Of a stretch of 64,000 nucleotides of DNA, positions 37,262 to 46,310 are shown in pieces. Each line of letters starts with the position of its first letter. The first letter of the stretch is position 1. Origin of the DNA: Weissella ceti. Its GTDB lineage: Bacteria > Bacillota > Bacilli > Lactobacillales > Lactobacillaceae. The notes below the pieces were generated by a model, which saw nothing but the letters and a program-made list of their open reading frames with translations, searched no databases and was not told the origin of the DNA. Location: assembly GCF_018394055.1 (NCBI RefSeq), contig NZ_CP074441.1:1240001-1304000 (forward strand), given 5' to 3'. Both the position numbers and the translations under genes were made by a program.

Positions 37262-38117
37262 GCGTCCCTCCTTGTAATTGTTTTACAAGTTCATCAGCCA
37301 AGGCATCCATATCTAACACTTGGTTTAGTTGAATATCTTTTTCAGCCAATGCATCTGCGAATTGTTGCGCCGCTGGTACATCCAGTTGATGTGCTTTTAG
37401 CCAGGCACTGTCCGCAAAGATTTCCGCGGTTGGCCCTTCTTTTAGTACAGTTCCGCCTTCAAACACGATCACATGGCTTGCATATTCTGCAACGAACTCC
37501 ATTTGGTGCGTAATCAACACAATTGTTAGATTACGTTCCTTTTGGAGACGACCAAACGAAGCCATCAATTCTATCTGACCAGCCGGATCTAGTCCTGCTG
37601 TTGGTTCGTCCAAAATTAACAGGTCGGGTTTCATTGCTAAAATACCGGCAATGGCAACACGTCGCATTTGTCCACCTGACAAGTCAAATGGCGTGCGGTC
37701 ATCAAAGCGTTCAGCCATACCGACAGTACGCAACGCTTCTTTAGCCGCAATACGTGCTTCGTCTTCCGTCATCCCATAGTTCATTGGTCCAAACATAACG
37801 TCTTGTAAAACAGTTTGTTCAAACAATTGTGCTTCTGGAAATTGGAAAACCATTCCGATATGCTCACGCATTTCGTTTAAGGCCTTCTTCTTTGTTTCAG
37901 CGGTAATCACTTGATTCCCTACCGTCACTTGCCCCGTCGTTGGTTGTGTTAAACCATCAAGCATTTGAACCATCGTAGACTTACCAGAACCAGTATGCCC
38001 AATAACAGCCGTAAACGTGTTTTCTGGGATATGCAAATTAACATCATGTAATGCTGACGTTGCAAACGGCGTACCAGCTTGGTATGTAAAACTTACTGCT
38101 TCGAAATTGATTGCCAT
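37254..38117 (-). CDS. ecfA2: ECF transporter ATPase EcfA2
   Basis: A 287-residue ABC ATPase with Walker A GHTGSGKST, Q-loop VFQFPEAQLFEQTV, signature LSGGQMRRVAIAGILAMKPDLLILDEPTAGLDP and H-loop ITHQME. The PEAQLFE stretch is typical of EcfA2. It overlaps the end of ecfA1 by 25 bases and the start of ecfT by 8, indicating tight translational coupling. Confidence 0.95.
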   Translation of the reverse strand: MAINFEAVSFTYQAGTPFATSALHDVNLHIPENTFTAVIGHTGSGKSTMVQMLDGLTQPTTGQVTVGNQVITAETKKKALNEMREHIGMVFQFPEAQLFEQTVLQDVMFGPMNYGMTEDEARIAAKEALRTVGMAERFDDRTPFDLSGGQMRRVAIAGILAMKPDLLILDEPTAGLDPAGQIELMASFGRLQKERNLTIVLITHQMEFVAEYASHVIVFEGGTVLKEGPTAEIFADSAWLKAHQLDVPAAQQFADALAEKDIQLNQVLDMDALADELVKQLQGGTHG

Positions 38118-38938
38118 AACCAGTCCGCCATCCCTTCTGTTGTCATATATGCTTCTGGTACATTAACACCACGTTCGGTTAACTTTTCTTTTAATTGTTC
38201 CGCAAAGGGGACACTCAAACCTAACTCACGCAACTTAGTTGCATTTGAAAAGATTTCTTGTGGTTCCCCCATTTCACGAATACGGCCGTCACTTAACACA
38301 ACAACTTTATCAGCGTGTGATGCTTCATCAATGTCATGTGTAATTGACAGAACTGTTAATTCGTCACCCATTGTCGCTTTCAATTCACGTACTAAGGCAA
38401 TCATTTCCATGCGCCCTTGTGGATCAAGCATGGCTGTAGCTTCATCTAGAATCAAGATCTTAGGTTCTACTGCTAAAACAGATGCAATGGCCACACGTTG
38501 CTTTTGTCCACCAGACAAACGAGCCGGTTCACGATCACTAAAGGCACTCATGTGGACGCGATCTAAAACAGACGCCACACGTGGTAACATCTCTTCACGT
38601 GGTGTATTACGGTTTTCTAATCCAAATGCAACGTCGTCTTCAACGGTTGCCCCAACGAATTGGTTATCAGGATTTTGAAAGACCATTCCGACTAAGTCAC
38701 GAATCGTCCAAACATTTTCTTCATTCACAGAAACACCATCAATTTCAATGGTTCCTTCTGTTGGCACTAATAGATAGTTCAATAATTTTGCAAAGGTTGA
38801 TTTACCGGATCCATTACGCCCAATAATCGCTACCCAGTCACCTTGAGCAATCGTTAGGTCGATATGTTCCAAAGCTGGTTGTTCTGCATTGGGGTATGTG
38901 TAAGAAACATCTTTTACTTCAATTATGTTTGCCATCAT
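38093..38938 (-). CDS. ecfA1: ECF transporter ATPase EcfA1
   Basis: A 281-residue ABC ATPase with Walker A GRNGSGKST, Q-loop VFQNPDNQFVGATVEDDVAFGLEN, signature [33 protein letters not shown] and H-loop ITHDIDEA. The NPDNQFVG stretch marks EcfA1. It is the first gene of the ecf-truA unit; two adjacent ATG codons (38938 and 38935) follow an AAAGGA SD, and either could be used. Confidence 0.95.
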   Translation of the reverse strand: MMANIIEVKDVSYTYPNAEQPALEHIDLTIAQGDWVAIIGRNGSGKSTFAKLLNYLLVPTEGTIEIDGVSVNEENVWTIRDLVGMVFQNPDNQFVGATVEDDVAFGLENRNTPREEMLPRVASVLDRVHMSAFSDREPARLSGGQKQRVAIASVLAVEPKILILDEATAMLDPQGRMEMIALVRELKATMGDELTVLSITHDIDEASHADKVVVLSDGRIREMGEPQEIFSNATKLRELGLSVPFAEQLKEKLTERGVNVPEAYMTTEGMADWLWQSISKQ

Positions 38939-39075
38939 GTCAATGTCCTTTCATGTAAACTCATACCTTCTATCATACCAAATAACCATTAAATTGGCTT
39001 GAATTATTCTATCGAAGACTATTCTGTCAATGATATACTAGTTCTATTATGTCATAACATTTAAGGGAGGTTCCA

Positions 39076-40086
39076 ATGCCCCAACGCATTTCTTGGATAG
39101 ACGTTGCTAAAGGCCTGACAATCTTACTTGTCGTCTTTGGTCATGTTATCATCGGTTTATTTGATGCCAACCTATACATAGGACAAACACAGGCAAATCT
39201 CTTAAATACTGTACAAAGTATTTATCTGTTCCATATGCCCGTGTTTATCGCTTTTTCTGGTTACTTTTTTACACGGACTGCGTCCATCAACAGTTTTATC
39301 GAACGATTGAAAAAACGTAGTATCTCAATTGGTATCCCCTATCTTGTTTTTAGTGTCATTCTATTGTTCCTATTTCAATTAGGCGGTTCGAAAGTGCGTG
39401 CCATGTATGATTGGCATTCCTTATCACAACTTTGGCAAATACCTATTGGGCCACTTTGGTTCTTAGATGTGCTATTTGGCGTTATTATCGCAAATTCCGC
39501 ACTGTCTATGTTTATCAAAGATACACGTGTCCACTTTGCCATCGCCTGCTTACTCGCTTTAATGGCTAATTTTTGGATCGTACCCATTTATGCTATCCAA
39601 CGGATTCTAATCTGGTCTCCATTCTTCCTATTAGGTGCCTTATTACGCAAATATCCACTCAAAGGTTCTTGGCTATCAATTAGTCTTTTAACTAGCATAT
39701 ACGGCTTTTATTTAATTATTTGGGCAAATGCAGGCCATACATCCCGTGTTAGCTACAATGCACCTGGCGTTGATGGTATCATCATGCTAATCGCCGTCAT
39801 GTTAGCCTTTATGATTTTCCCAAAGATTAATTTACAAACTGCTTTTGGGCGTTATTTTAATCATGTGGGTCAATTGTCACTAGGTATTTACTTAGTTCAT
39901 GTGCCAATCGTCAGTGCAACACGTATGTTGCTATTGCAACTGGGTTATCATAATGTCTTTCTACACATTGTTATAGGTTCGCTCATTGGGTGGTTTGGTA
40001 GTCTATTGATTCTAAAATATGTTTCCGTCCTTAACTATGTGCTTTATCCACTAAATTATATTCAAATTAAAAAGAAGGTATCTTAA
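39076..40086 (+). CDS. Membrane acyltransferase family 3 protein
   Basis: A 336-residue membrane protein with about ten hydrophobic segments. The N-terminus RISWIDVAKGLTILLVVFGHVIIG carries the Asp/His pattern of acyltransferase 3 (OafA/WecH-like) proteins, and FHMPVFIAFSGYFFTR follows near 60. Such enzymes O-acetylate or acylate cell-surface polymers; the substrate is unknown. GGGAGG lies 6-8 bases before the ATG. It is followed one base later by the SpoU gene. AT-rich with more AAA codons than neighbours. Confidence 0.85.
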   Translation: MPQRISWIDVAKGLTILLVVFGHVIIGLFDANLYIGQTQANLLNTVQSIYLFHMPVFIAFSGYFFTRTASINSFIERLKKRSISIGIPYLVFSVILLFLFQLGGSKVRAMYDWHSLSQLWQIPIGPLWFLDVLFGVIIANSALSMFIKDTRVHFAIACLLALMANFWIVPIYAIQRILIWSPFFLLGALLRKYPLKGSWLSISLLTSIYGFYLIIWANAGHTSRVSYNAPGVDGIIMLIAVMLAFMIFPKINLQTAFGRYFNHVGQLSLGIYLVHVPIVSATRMLLLQLGYHNVFLHIVIGSLIGWFGSLLILKYVSVLNYVLYPLNYIQIKKKVS

Positions 40087-40087
40087 T

Positions 40088-40690
40088 ATGTCTCAAATCG
40101 ATCTTTCTCGTTCAGCTGATTACCGTAACATCATTGATTACTTCAAAGGTAAGCCTAACGAACAAATTAAAGCAGAACTAGCCGAAACGCGTGGTGACAT
40201 GATTTCAATCATGCAAAATCTAAGTCACGACTTCAACAAGTCTTCTGCTGTCCGTAACAGTAATGCATTCGGTATGCGTAAGGTGATCTTCCTTAACCCA
40301 GAAAACCCAATGTTGCCTGACTCAAAGGAAGGTATGAAGAAGTGGGATCGTCGCGGTGCACTAGGAACGCAAAATTACGAAACAATCGAACACCTACGCA
40401 TTACTGATTACCAAGAATTGTTCGACCAATTGCATGAAGAAGGTTACACAATCTTCGCCGTAGATAACACTGAAGGTTACACACCACAATCATTGTACGA
40501 AGTAGAATTGCCTAAGAAGTCAGCCTTCTTGTTCGGTGAAGAACAACTAGGGTTGGCTGATGATCTAATCGAAGCCAGTGATGCAATGATTTACATTCCG
40601 CAATACGGCAGCATTGCTTCAATTAACGTTAGTGTCGCTAACGGGGTTATCGCTGCGTTCTACGCAAATCAACACATGCCTAAGCGTTAA
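40088..40690 (+). CDS. SpoU/TrmH-family RNA 2'-O-methyltransferase
   Basis: A 200-residue SPOUT methyltransferase with the three TrmH motifs: SSAVRNSNAFGMRKV near 57, AFLFGEEQLGLADDLI near 148, and YIPQYGSIASINVSVANGVIAAFY at the C-terminus forming the AdoMet knot. The RNA target is not clear; lack of an N-terminal RNA-binding extension distinguishes it from RlmB. Highly biased codons resemble core genes, unlike the acyltransferase gene in front of it. Confidence 0.88.
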   Translation: MSQIDLSRSADYRNIIDYFKGKPNEQIKAELAETRGDMISIMQNLSHDFNKSSAVRNSNAFGMRKVIFLNPENPMLPDSKEGMKKWDRRGALGTQNYETIEHLRITDYQELFDQLHEEGYTIFAVDNTEGYTPQSLYEVELPKKSAFLFGEEQLGLADDLIEASDAMIYIPQYGSIASINVSVANGVIAAFYANQHMPKR

Positions 40691-40713
40691 TTAATAGCTT
40701 TATGAACACGAAA

Positions 40714-40741
40714 AAAGCACTCACAGAAATGTGAGTGCTTT
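40714..40741. terminator. Bidirectional terminator between SpoU gene and ndh
   Basis: AAAGCACTCAC pairs with GTGAGTGCTTT, with a T tract on each strand, between convergent genes. Confidence 0.9.
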
Positions 40742-40787
40742 TCTTTTACCTTCTAAATGACTTTACTCATTCAAATGGTTTATTTGA

Positions 40788-42479
40788 TTACTTGTAATCG
40801 TGGTATTGTGATGAACGCTTTCCGTGCAATACACGGTTAGCAAAACGTTCTAGGGCTGGGATCAACCAGAAGTCGACACCAAGCACACGTCCAGAACCGT
40901 TCATAACAGCCAATGAAGCTGCAGCAGTCATCAACCATGCTCCAGTAATGAATCCTGAAACACCGCTAGTTGTGATAACGAAGTACAAGCTCAACAAAAT
41001 TCCGACGAAAGCCGCAACTGATGTGAACATACCAAGTACGATCAACCAACCAACGATCAAAGCCAAAGTTCCTAGCCATGAACCAGTCATACCAACTGCT
41101 TGTCCCACTGACATCCATACCATACCTGTGATGAAACGAAGTGGCAATGTGAACAATACGTTAGCGTGGCGTGAAGTCCATCCGAAGAATGGGTTACGGC
41201 CATCTGGTGTTTCGAAGATTTCATCACGTAGGTAGTGACCTAGGTAGTACCAGCTGTTCAATTGCAAGAACCAGTAAACGTTGATCATGTGCTTGAACAT
41301 GTTGGCGAAGAAACCAGACATTCCGATTCCGTTCTTACCAATCTTCTTGTCTCCTAGTTGTAGCCAAACAGCAACAGCGTAACGAGAACCAATAGAAACA
41401 GCGTAACCTTGGTAACGTCCCTTAAATAGCTTACGTTCTCCCTTACCAGTCAAGTCAAAGACAATGTTTGGTACAGCAGTCTTAGCAGCAGATTCTCCAC
41501 CTTCAACTGTTTGTGGAGTCCAACCAGCACGTGGGTTTTCTGGGTCAGCCAATTCAGGGTCTTGGTATGCAGCAGCGTCTCCAACGGCGTAGATATCTTC
41601 TTCACCTTGAACACGTGAGTAACCATCAACCATGAAGCGTTGACCAGGTCCCAATTCAAGTCCCCATTGTTGTCCTTGATCCTTAGCCTTAACACCGGCA
41701 GTCCAGATCAAAGTTTCTGTAGGAATTTCTGATCCGTCCTTAAGAACAGCAGCGTTTTCCTTAACTTCAACAACACCAGTAGACTTCATCACTTCAACAC
41801 CGTGTGCAGTAAAGTGAGCTTCAGCCTTGTCAGCCAACTTACGATCTAGCATGTTCAAGATTGTTGGTGCAGCTTCCACCATCTTGATCTTGATTTCGCT
41901 TTCGTCCAAGTTGTTAGCCAATGCCAATTCGTGACGTTGTTCCATCAATTCACCGGCCAATTCTGAACCAGTAAATCCTGAACCAACAACAACGATTTGC
42001 AACTTAGCTGCACGAACTTCTGGGTCTAGTTCCAAAGCACCATCACGGATAACCTTTTCGATGTGTTCGCGCAAACGAACAGCTTCTTCATATGACCATA
42101 GTGTGTAACCATATTCGTAAACACCAGGTGTTCCGAATGTGTTAGTAGTTCCACCAGTTGCCAAAACCAACTTTTCGTATGGAACAGTTCCATCAGTTGT
42201 TTCGATAACCTTCTTTTCCTTGTCGATTGACTTAACTTCAGCAGTCATCAATTCAACGTTCTTGTATGGGTAGAACAAAGTACGCAAATCGTTTTGCACG
42301 TGCTTAGGTTCAACACGGCCTGTAGCGACTTCGTGCAATTCAGTCATGTAAGTCATGAATGAGTGCTTGTCGATCAAGACAATCTTGTAATCTGTACCCT
42401 TTAGCTTCTTAGCTAACTTACGTGCCGCAACGACACCGGAAAAACCGGCCCCAACGACAACTACGTTCTTAGTTGACAT
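40788..42479 (-). CDS. ndh: Type II NADH dehydrogenase with C-terminal DoxX-like membrane domain
   Basis: The first ~400 residues form a two-dinucleotide-binding flavoprotein: FAD motif VVVVGAGFSGVVAARKLA, NADH motif IVVVGSGFTGSELAGEL near 165, and the FAD-contacting DIYAVGDAAAYQDPE near 310. NDH-2 passes electrons from NADH to menaquinone without pumping protons. The last ~130 residues hold about four membrane helices (LPLRFITGMVWMSVGQAVG onward) resembling DoxX, so the enzyme is anchored by an integral domain. The start at 42479 (MSTKNVV) has AAGGAGA five bases upstream, giving 563 residues. A promoter TTTACA-17-TAGAAT lies at 42526-42554. Confidence 0.9.
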   Translation of the reverse strand: MSTKNVVVVGAGFSGVVAARKLAKKLKGTDYKIVLIDKHSFMTYMTELHEVATGRVEPKHVQNDLRTLFYPYKNVELMTAEVKSIDKEKKVIETTDGTVPYEKLVLATGGTTNTFGTPGVYEYGYTLWSYEEAVRLREHIEKVIRDGALELDPEVRAAKLQIVVVGSGFTGSELAGELMEQRHELALANNLDESEIKIKMVEAAPTILNMLDRKLADKAEAHFTAHGVEVMKSTGVVEVKENAAVLKDGSEIPTETLIWTAGVKAKDQGQQWGLELGPGQRFMVDGYSRVQGEEDIYAVGDAAAYQDPELADPENPRAGWTPQTVEGGESAAKTAVPNIVFDLTGKGERKLFKGRYQGYAVSIGSRYAVAVWLQLGDKKIGKNGIGMSGFFANMFKHMINVYWFLQLNSWYYLGHYLRDEIFETPDGRNPFFGWTSRHANVLFTLPLRFITGMVWMSVGQAVGMTGSWLGTLALIVGWLIVLGMFTSVAAFVGILLSLYFVITTSGVSGFITGAWLMTAAASLAVMNGSGRVLGVDFWLIPALERFANRVLHGKRSSQYHDYK

Positions 42480-42525
42480 ATATATTCTCCTTGTTCTCGT
42501 AAAACACAATAAATACTCATGTTCA

Positions 42526-42554
42526 ATTCTATTCCTGTACTAATACTTTGTAAA
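42526..42554 (-). promoter_or_regulatory. ndh promoter
   Basis: TTTACA (42549-42554), 17 bases, TAGAAT (42526-42531) on the minus strand. A single Rex-like half-site (TTGTGA) lies further upstream near 42577-42582, with no partner. Confidence 0.55.
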
Positions 42555-42639
42555 CCGAATAAAGCTAATTTCATCACAAAGATTATAAATTTTTTTAGGA
42601 ACTCTATTTATTTCATTTACGTTTTTTAAAATATTAAAA

Positions 42640-42669
42640 AACGACACCATCATTTAAGATAGCGTCGTT
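42640..42669 (-). terminator. Terminator after metal ABC transporter operon
   Basis: AACGACACCATC pairs with GATAGCGTCGTT (one or two wobbles), followed by six T residues on the minus strand. Confidence 0.8.
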
Positions 42670-42690
42670 CTTGTTTTTTTATTACTCAGA

Positions 42691-43641
42691 TTACTTAGCC
42701 TTACCCATCATTCCATCATGCATGTGGTCGATATTCCACTTCATCATGTCGTAGTAAGTGTCCCCTGTCTTACCTTCCTTGGCCAATGAGTCTGTGAAGA
42801 CTGTTGAGTAGATTGACAATCCTGTTTCCTTACCAACCTTTTCCATTGACTTAGGTGATACTGAACTTTCAACGAACAATGACTTAACGTTTGTGTCAGC
42901 GATCTTCTTCAAGACGATCTTCATTTGTTCAGGTGTTCCTTGAGATTCAGTGTTGATTTCCCAGATAAATACTGGTGAAATTCCGTATGCCTTTGAGAAG
43001 TACTTGAAGGCTCCTTCTGAAGTAACCAATACACGTTGGTCTTCAGGGATATCATTGAACTTTGACTTAGCTTCTGCGTCCAACTTCTTCAATTCAGCAA
43101 CGTACTTGTCTGAACGTTCTTGGTAAGCGTCAGCATGCTTAGCATCCTTCTTCTTCAAAACGTCAGTAATGTGTTGAACGTACTTGATACCGTTTTGAAT
43201 ATCTAGCCATGCGTGTGGGTCTTCTTCGTTTTCTTGTCCCTTAGATGTTAGGTACATTGCCTTAACATTTTCTGAGGCTGAGAATACTTCTTCACCATCG
43301 CGCTTGTTTGATTGTTCCATCAACTTTGTGAACCAACCGTTTCCACCTGTTTCCAAGTTCAAACCGTTGTGGAAGACTACGCTAGCTTCTGTAGCTTGAC
43401 GAATGTCTTCTGGTGTTGGGTCATATTCGTGTGGATCAGTACCACGCGGAACCATGCTGTATACCTTAACGTCGTCCCCACCAACCTTTTCAACCATGTC
43501 TTGCAAGATTGAGTTTGTTGTTACAACGCTAAACTTTCCACCATTTGTTGATTGTTGATCACCACGTCCGTTAACGAACCAAACGACTCCACCGATTACG
43601 ACTAGTAATGCCGCAAGTGTAATTCCTAACTTCTTAAGCAT
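42691..43641 (-). CDS. Zn/Mn ABC transporter substrate-binding protein
   Basis: A 316-residue cluster A-I metal-binding protein of the MtsA/PsaA/AdcA type. Metal ligands are readable: His in GTDPHEYDP near 71, His in DPHAWLD near 143, Glu in LVTSEGAFKYFSKAYG near 208 and Asp in VFTDSL near 283, the H-H-E-D set usual for Mn-binding PsaA-like proteins. The N-terminus (LGITLAALLVVIGGVVWFV) is hydrophobic but has no cysteine, so it is probably anchored by an uncleaved helix rather than a lipid. It is the last gene of a three-gene unit and overlaps the permease by eight bases. Metal specificity is uncertain. Confidence 0.88.
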   Translation of the reverse strand: MLKKLGITLAALLVVIGGVVWFVNGRGDQQSTNGGKFSVVTTNSILQDMVEKVGGDDVKVYSMVPRGTDPHEYDPTPEDIRQATEASVVFHNGLNLETGGNGWFTKLMEQSNKRDGEEVFSASENVKAMYLTSKGQENEEDPHAWLDIQNGIKYVQHITDVLKKKDAKHADAYQERSDKYVAELKKLDAEAKSKFNDIPEDQRVLVTSEGAFKYFSKAYGISPVFIWEINTESQGTPEQMKIVLKKIADTNVKSLFVESSVSPKSMEKVGKETGLSIYSTVFTDSLAKEGKTGDTYYDMMKWNIDHMHDGMMGKAK

Positions 43642-44488
43642 TTTTTCCCCCTAGCTTTTGAATGAATCCTTGCTTTGGTGCAATAAAGAATGACACCAAG
43701 AAAATAATAGCTGCTACCAACACAATAGCGGGCCCCGATGCCCAGTTAAATGTGTATGAAAGGTATAGCCCGACAACTGATGATACAGTTCCGAATGCTG
43801 ATGCCAACGCCAACATTGTTGACAACTTGTTTGTCCACAAGAATGCAATGGCCGCTGGTGTGATCAACATCGCAACGATCAAGATAATACCAACTGTTTG
43901 AAGAGCAGTAACAGTTACAAGAGTCAAAACGATCATCAAACCGTATTGAATCAAGTATGTCTTCAAACCGTACACACGTGCAAATGTTTCGTCGAATGAT
44001 GTGATTTGCAATTCCTTGAAGAACAAAACCACAAACAAGATAACAATTGCCAAGATGATAACTGTTGTAACCAAGTCAGAATCTGACACGGCCAAAACGT
44101 TACCAAACAAGATGTGGTGCAAGTTAGTTGATGATTCTGCCATTGAAATCAAAATGAATCCCAAAGCAAAGAATGCTGAGAAAACAATTCCGATAGCAGT
44201 ATCATTCTTCAACTTACTGTGAGTTGAAACGAAACCAATCAATAGCGCTGCGATAACTCCGAATGTAGCTGCTCCCCAAAGCATGTTAATTCCAAGCATG
44301 TACGCAACGGCAACTCCAGGAAGAACTGAGTGAGAAATCGCATCTCCCATCAATGACATTCCACGAAGAATGATGAAACTTCCGATGATACCTGACATGA
44401 TTCCAACCATGATTGAAGCCATCAAGGCACTTTGTAGGAAGTTGTATTGTCCTAAAGCGACAATAAAATCTTGAATACTAGCAAACAT
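43634..44488 (-). CDS. Zn/Mn ABC transporter permease
   Basis: A 284-residue ABC-3 family membrane protein with about eight hydrophobic segments, beginning with FLQSALMASIMVGIMSGIIGSFIILRGMSLMGDAISHSVLPGVA, which holds the GDAISHSVLPG coupling region. It shares one base with the ATPase gene stop and eight with the binding protein, so all three are cotranslated. Confidence 0.92.
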   Translation of the reverse strand: MFASIQDFIVALGQYNFLQSALMASIMVGIMSGIIGSFIILRGMSLMGDAISHSVLPGVAVAYMLGINMLWGAATFGVIAALLIGFVSTHSKLKNDTAIGIVFSAFFALGFILISMAESSTNLHHILFGNVLAVSDSDLVTTVIILAIVILFVVLFFKELQITSFDETFARVYGLKTYLIQYGLMIVLTLVTVTALQTVGIILIVAMLITPAAIAFLWTNKLSTMLALASAFGTVSSVVGLYLSYTFNWASGPAIVLVAAIIFLVSFFIAPKQGFIQKLGGKNA

Positions 44489-45225
44489 TAAGCTTCCTCC
44501 TTGTTATCAAACAATACTGCACCAAGATCGGCAGAGAAGGCCTTTTGAATGTTTTGTTGTGTGTATACTTCTTCAACTGGTCCAGCTGCCACAATACCGT
44601 GGTTCATGATTACCAAGTTGTCAAAGTAGTTCGCAACCTTGTTCAAGTCGTGGTGAACAACGATGATTGACTTACCTTCGTCACGCCACTTCTTCAAGAT
44701 ATTCATGATTTCTGCTTCTGAAGTCATGTCGATTCCAACGAAAGGTTCGTCCAAAATCACAACTTCAGCTTGTTGAACAATCGCACGAGCAACGAACACA
44801 CGTTGCAATTGTCCACCTGACAAACCACCGATTTGGCGGTTCTTAAATTCTTCTAACTTGACTTGCTTCAATGCATCCATTGCCAAGTCTTTTTCTGCCT
44901 GCCCAGGGCTTTTGAATAATCCTAACTTACCGTATGTACCGGTTAGAACCAACTCAAAAACACTGATCGGGAAGGTTAGGTCCAAGTTGGCACGTTGTTC
45001 AACGTACGCAATCTTTTGACGTTCCTTTGTGACGGGTTGTCCATCAACTGTGACTTCCCCACCTTGCTTACGAATCAACTCCAAGATACCCTTGATCATT
45101 GTTGACTTCCCAGCTCCGTTGGGTCCGATGATACCCGTGATTTTTGCCGGTTCAAAATTAACTGACAAGTTTTCAAATACAGGGGTCGCCGTGTAACCGA
45201 CTGTTAAATTCTTTACCTCTAACAT
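44488..45225 (-). CDS. Zn/Mn ABC transporter ATP-binding protein
   Basis: A 245-residue ATPase with Walker A GPNGAGKST, Q-loop YVEQRANLDLTFP, signature LSGGQLQRVFVARAIVQQAEVVILDEPFVGID and H-loop VVHHDLN, the pattern of metal ABC-ATPases (MtsB/ZnuC type). The ATG at 45225 has GGAGG five bases upstream; an earlier in-frame ATG overlaps that SD. First gene of the importer operon. Confidence 0.93.
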   Translation of the reverse strand: MLEVKNLTVGYTATPVFENLSVNFEPAKITGIIGPNGAGKSTMIKGILELIRKQGGEVTVDGQPVTKERQKIAYVEQRANLDLTFPISVFELVLTGTYGKLGLFKSPGQAEKDLAMDALKQVKLEEFKNRQIGGLSGGQLQRVFVARAIVQQAEVVILDEPFVGIDMTSEAEIMNILKKWRDEGKSIIVVHHDLNKVANYFDNLVIMNHGIVAAGPVEEVYTQQNIQKAFSADLGAVLFDNKEEA

Positions 45226-45286
45226 TTGAGCCTCCATTACCTTTTTTTATGACACGAAAAAACTTCTTTTCATATTCGCCTTAATT

Positions 45287-45315
45287 AGATTAACAGGTTT
45301 CATCTGAATAAACAA
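45287..45315 (-). promoter_or_regulatory. Metal ABC operon promoter with AdcR-like box
   Basis: TTGTTT (45310-45315), 17 bases, TAATCT (45287-45292) on the minus strand. TTAACAGGTTTC (45290-45301) overlaps the -10 and matches 9 of 12 positions of the AdcR box TTAACYRGTTAA. Zinc control is therefore possible. Confidence 0.45.
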
Positions 45316-45702
45316 CAGTTTTCATCACATAACAAACTTTATTTATTTCACATATCATTAAAAAAAAGACATGGTTAAAGCATATGGTTCACACCGCTTG
45401 AATGTAAGCGCTTAACCTGTTTTTGAAGAATTAATATGCTTTTTAGAATTGTTGATATTTACCATTCTTTCGCCTTTTTCACATACTTTATCTGGTTCCA
45501 TATGCATAATTATACAAATCTATAATCGATGACAAGCAAACCATATTTAAACATACCTACTTCAAAACACCCGTTTTATGCATACCATTATTGCCTCACA
45601 CACTTTTAGCCGAACTCACGCTCATCAAACTATTGTTTTAGCTAATCCACCGGCAATGACTACGCTGCTTTAATTGTCATTCATATTTTTTAGCCCAATA
45701 AA
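45316..45702. other. Gene-free AT-rich interval with an orphan cre-like site
   Basis: No open frame with start signals. The strongest element is TGTAAGCGCTTAAC (45403-45416), 12 of 14 cre positions with a perfect palindromic core TAAGCGCTTA. It is about 180 bases from the nearest start codon. Confidence 0.45.
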
Positions 45703-45730
45703 AAAGACTAAACATTTCTGCTTAGTCTTT
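45703..45730 (-). terminator. Terminator after msrB
   Basis: AAAGACTAA pairs with TTAGTCTTT, followed by a T tract on the minus strand. Confidence 0.8.
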
Positions 45731-45757
45731 CATAATTAACATGATTAATTGCGCCTA

Positions 45758-46201
45758 TTAGCTAAATAATCCCTTATATTTTCCGTATACAGCTTCTTCT
45801 AATTCAGAAACAGGAATAAACTTCAATGCTGCTGAGTTAATGCAGTAACGTAATCCACCGCGATCAGCGGGTCCGTCCGTAAATACGTGACCTAGATGTG
45901 AATCAGCTTCCTTAGAACGCACTTCTACTCGTGGACGTAGTAACTTGTAGTCTGCTACTTCATTAATTTCATGTGCATCAATGGGTTGTGTAAATGCTGG
46001 CCACCCACAACCTGCATCATATTTATCGGTTGAACTGAACAATGGTGTCCCATCAACCACGTCTACATAGATTCCTTCTTTATAAAAGTCATCATATACA
46101 CCCGTAAATGGATGTTCTGTCGCACTTTCTTGCGTTACCGCATACTCTTCAGGGGTTAAACGTGCACGTAACTCTGCTTTTTCTTCTTCTGTTTTTGCCA
46201 T
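45758..46201 (-). CDS. msrB: Peptide-methionine (R)-S-oxide reductase
   Basis: Repairs oxidised methionine. The 147 residues show the MsrB signatures [26 protein letters not shown] and [13 protein letters not shown] with the catalytic Cys in RYCIN. The structural zinc CxxC pairs of many MsrBs are absent. It has its own promoter (TTGAAT-17-TAAGAT upstream) and an AGGAGG SD, and stands between the metal importer and rplL. No msrA is adjacent. Confidence 0.95.
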   Translation of the reverse strand: MAKTEEEKAELRARLTPEEYAVTQESATEHPFTGVYDDFYKEGIYVDVVDGTPLFSSTDKYDAGCGWPAFTQPIDAHEINEVADYKLLRPRVEVRSKEADSHLGHVFTDGPADRGGLRYCINSAALKFIPVSELEEAVYGKYKGLFS

Positions 46202-46265
46202 ATTAACTTCCTCCTTAATGTGTCCTTATCTTACGCTACGAACCTTAAAAATTCAAGACAACAAA

Positions 46266-46295
46266 AAAAGACCAACTCCTAAGAGTTGATCTTTT
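46266..46295 (-). terminator. Terminator after rplL
   Basis: AAAGACCAACTC pairs with GAGTTGATCTTT (one G-U), followed by seven T residues on the minus strand. Confidence 0.85.
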
Positions 46296-46310
46296 CTTTA
46301 GAAGACGAAA

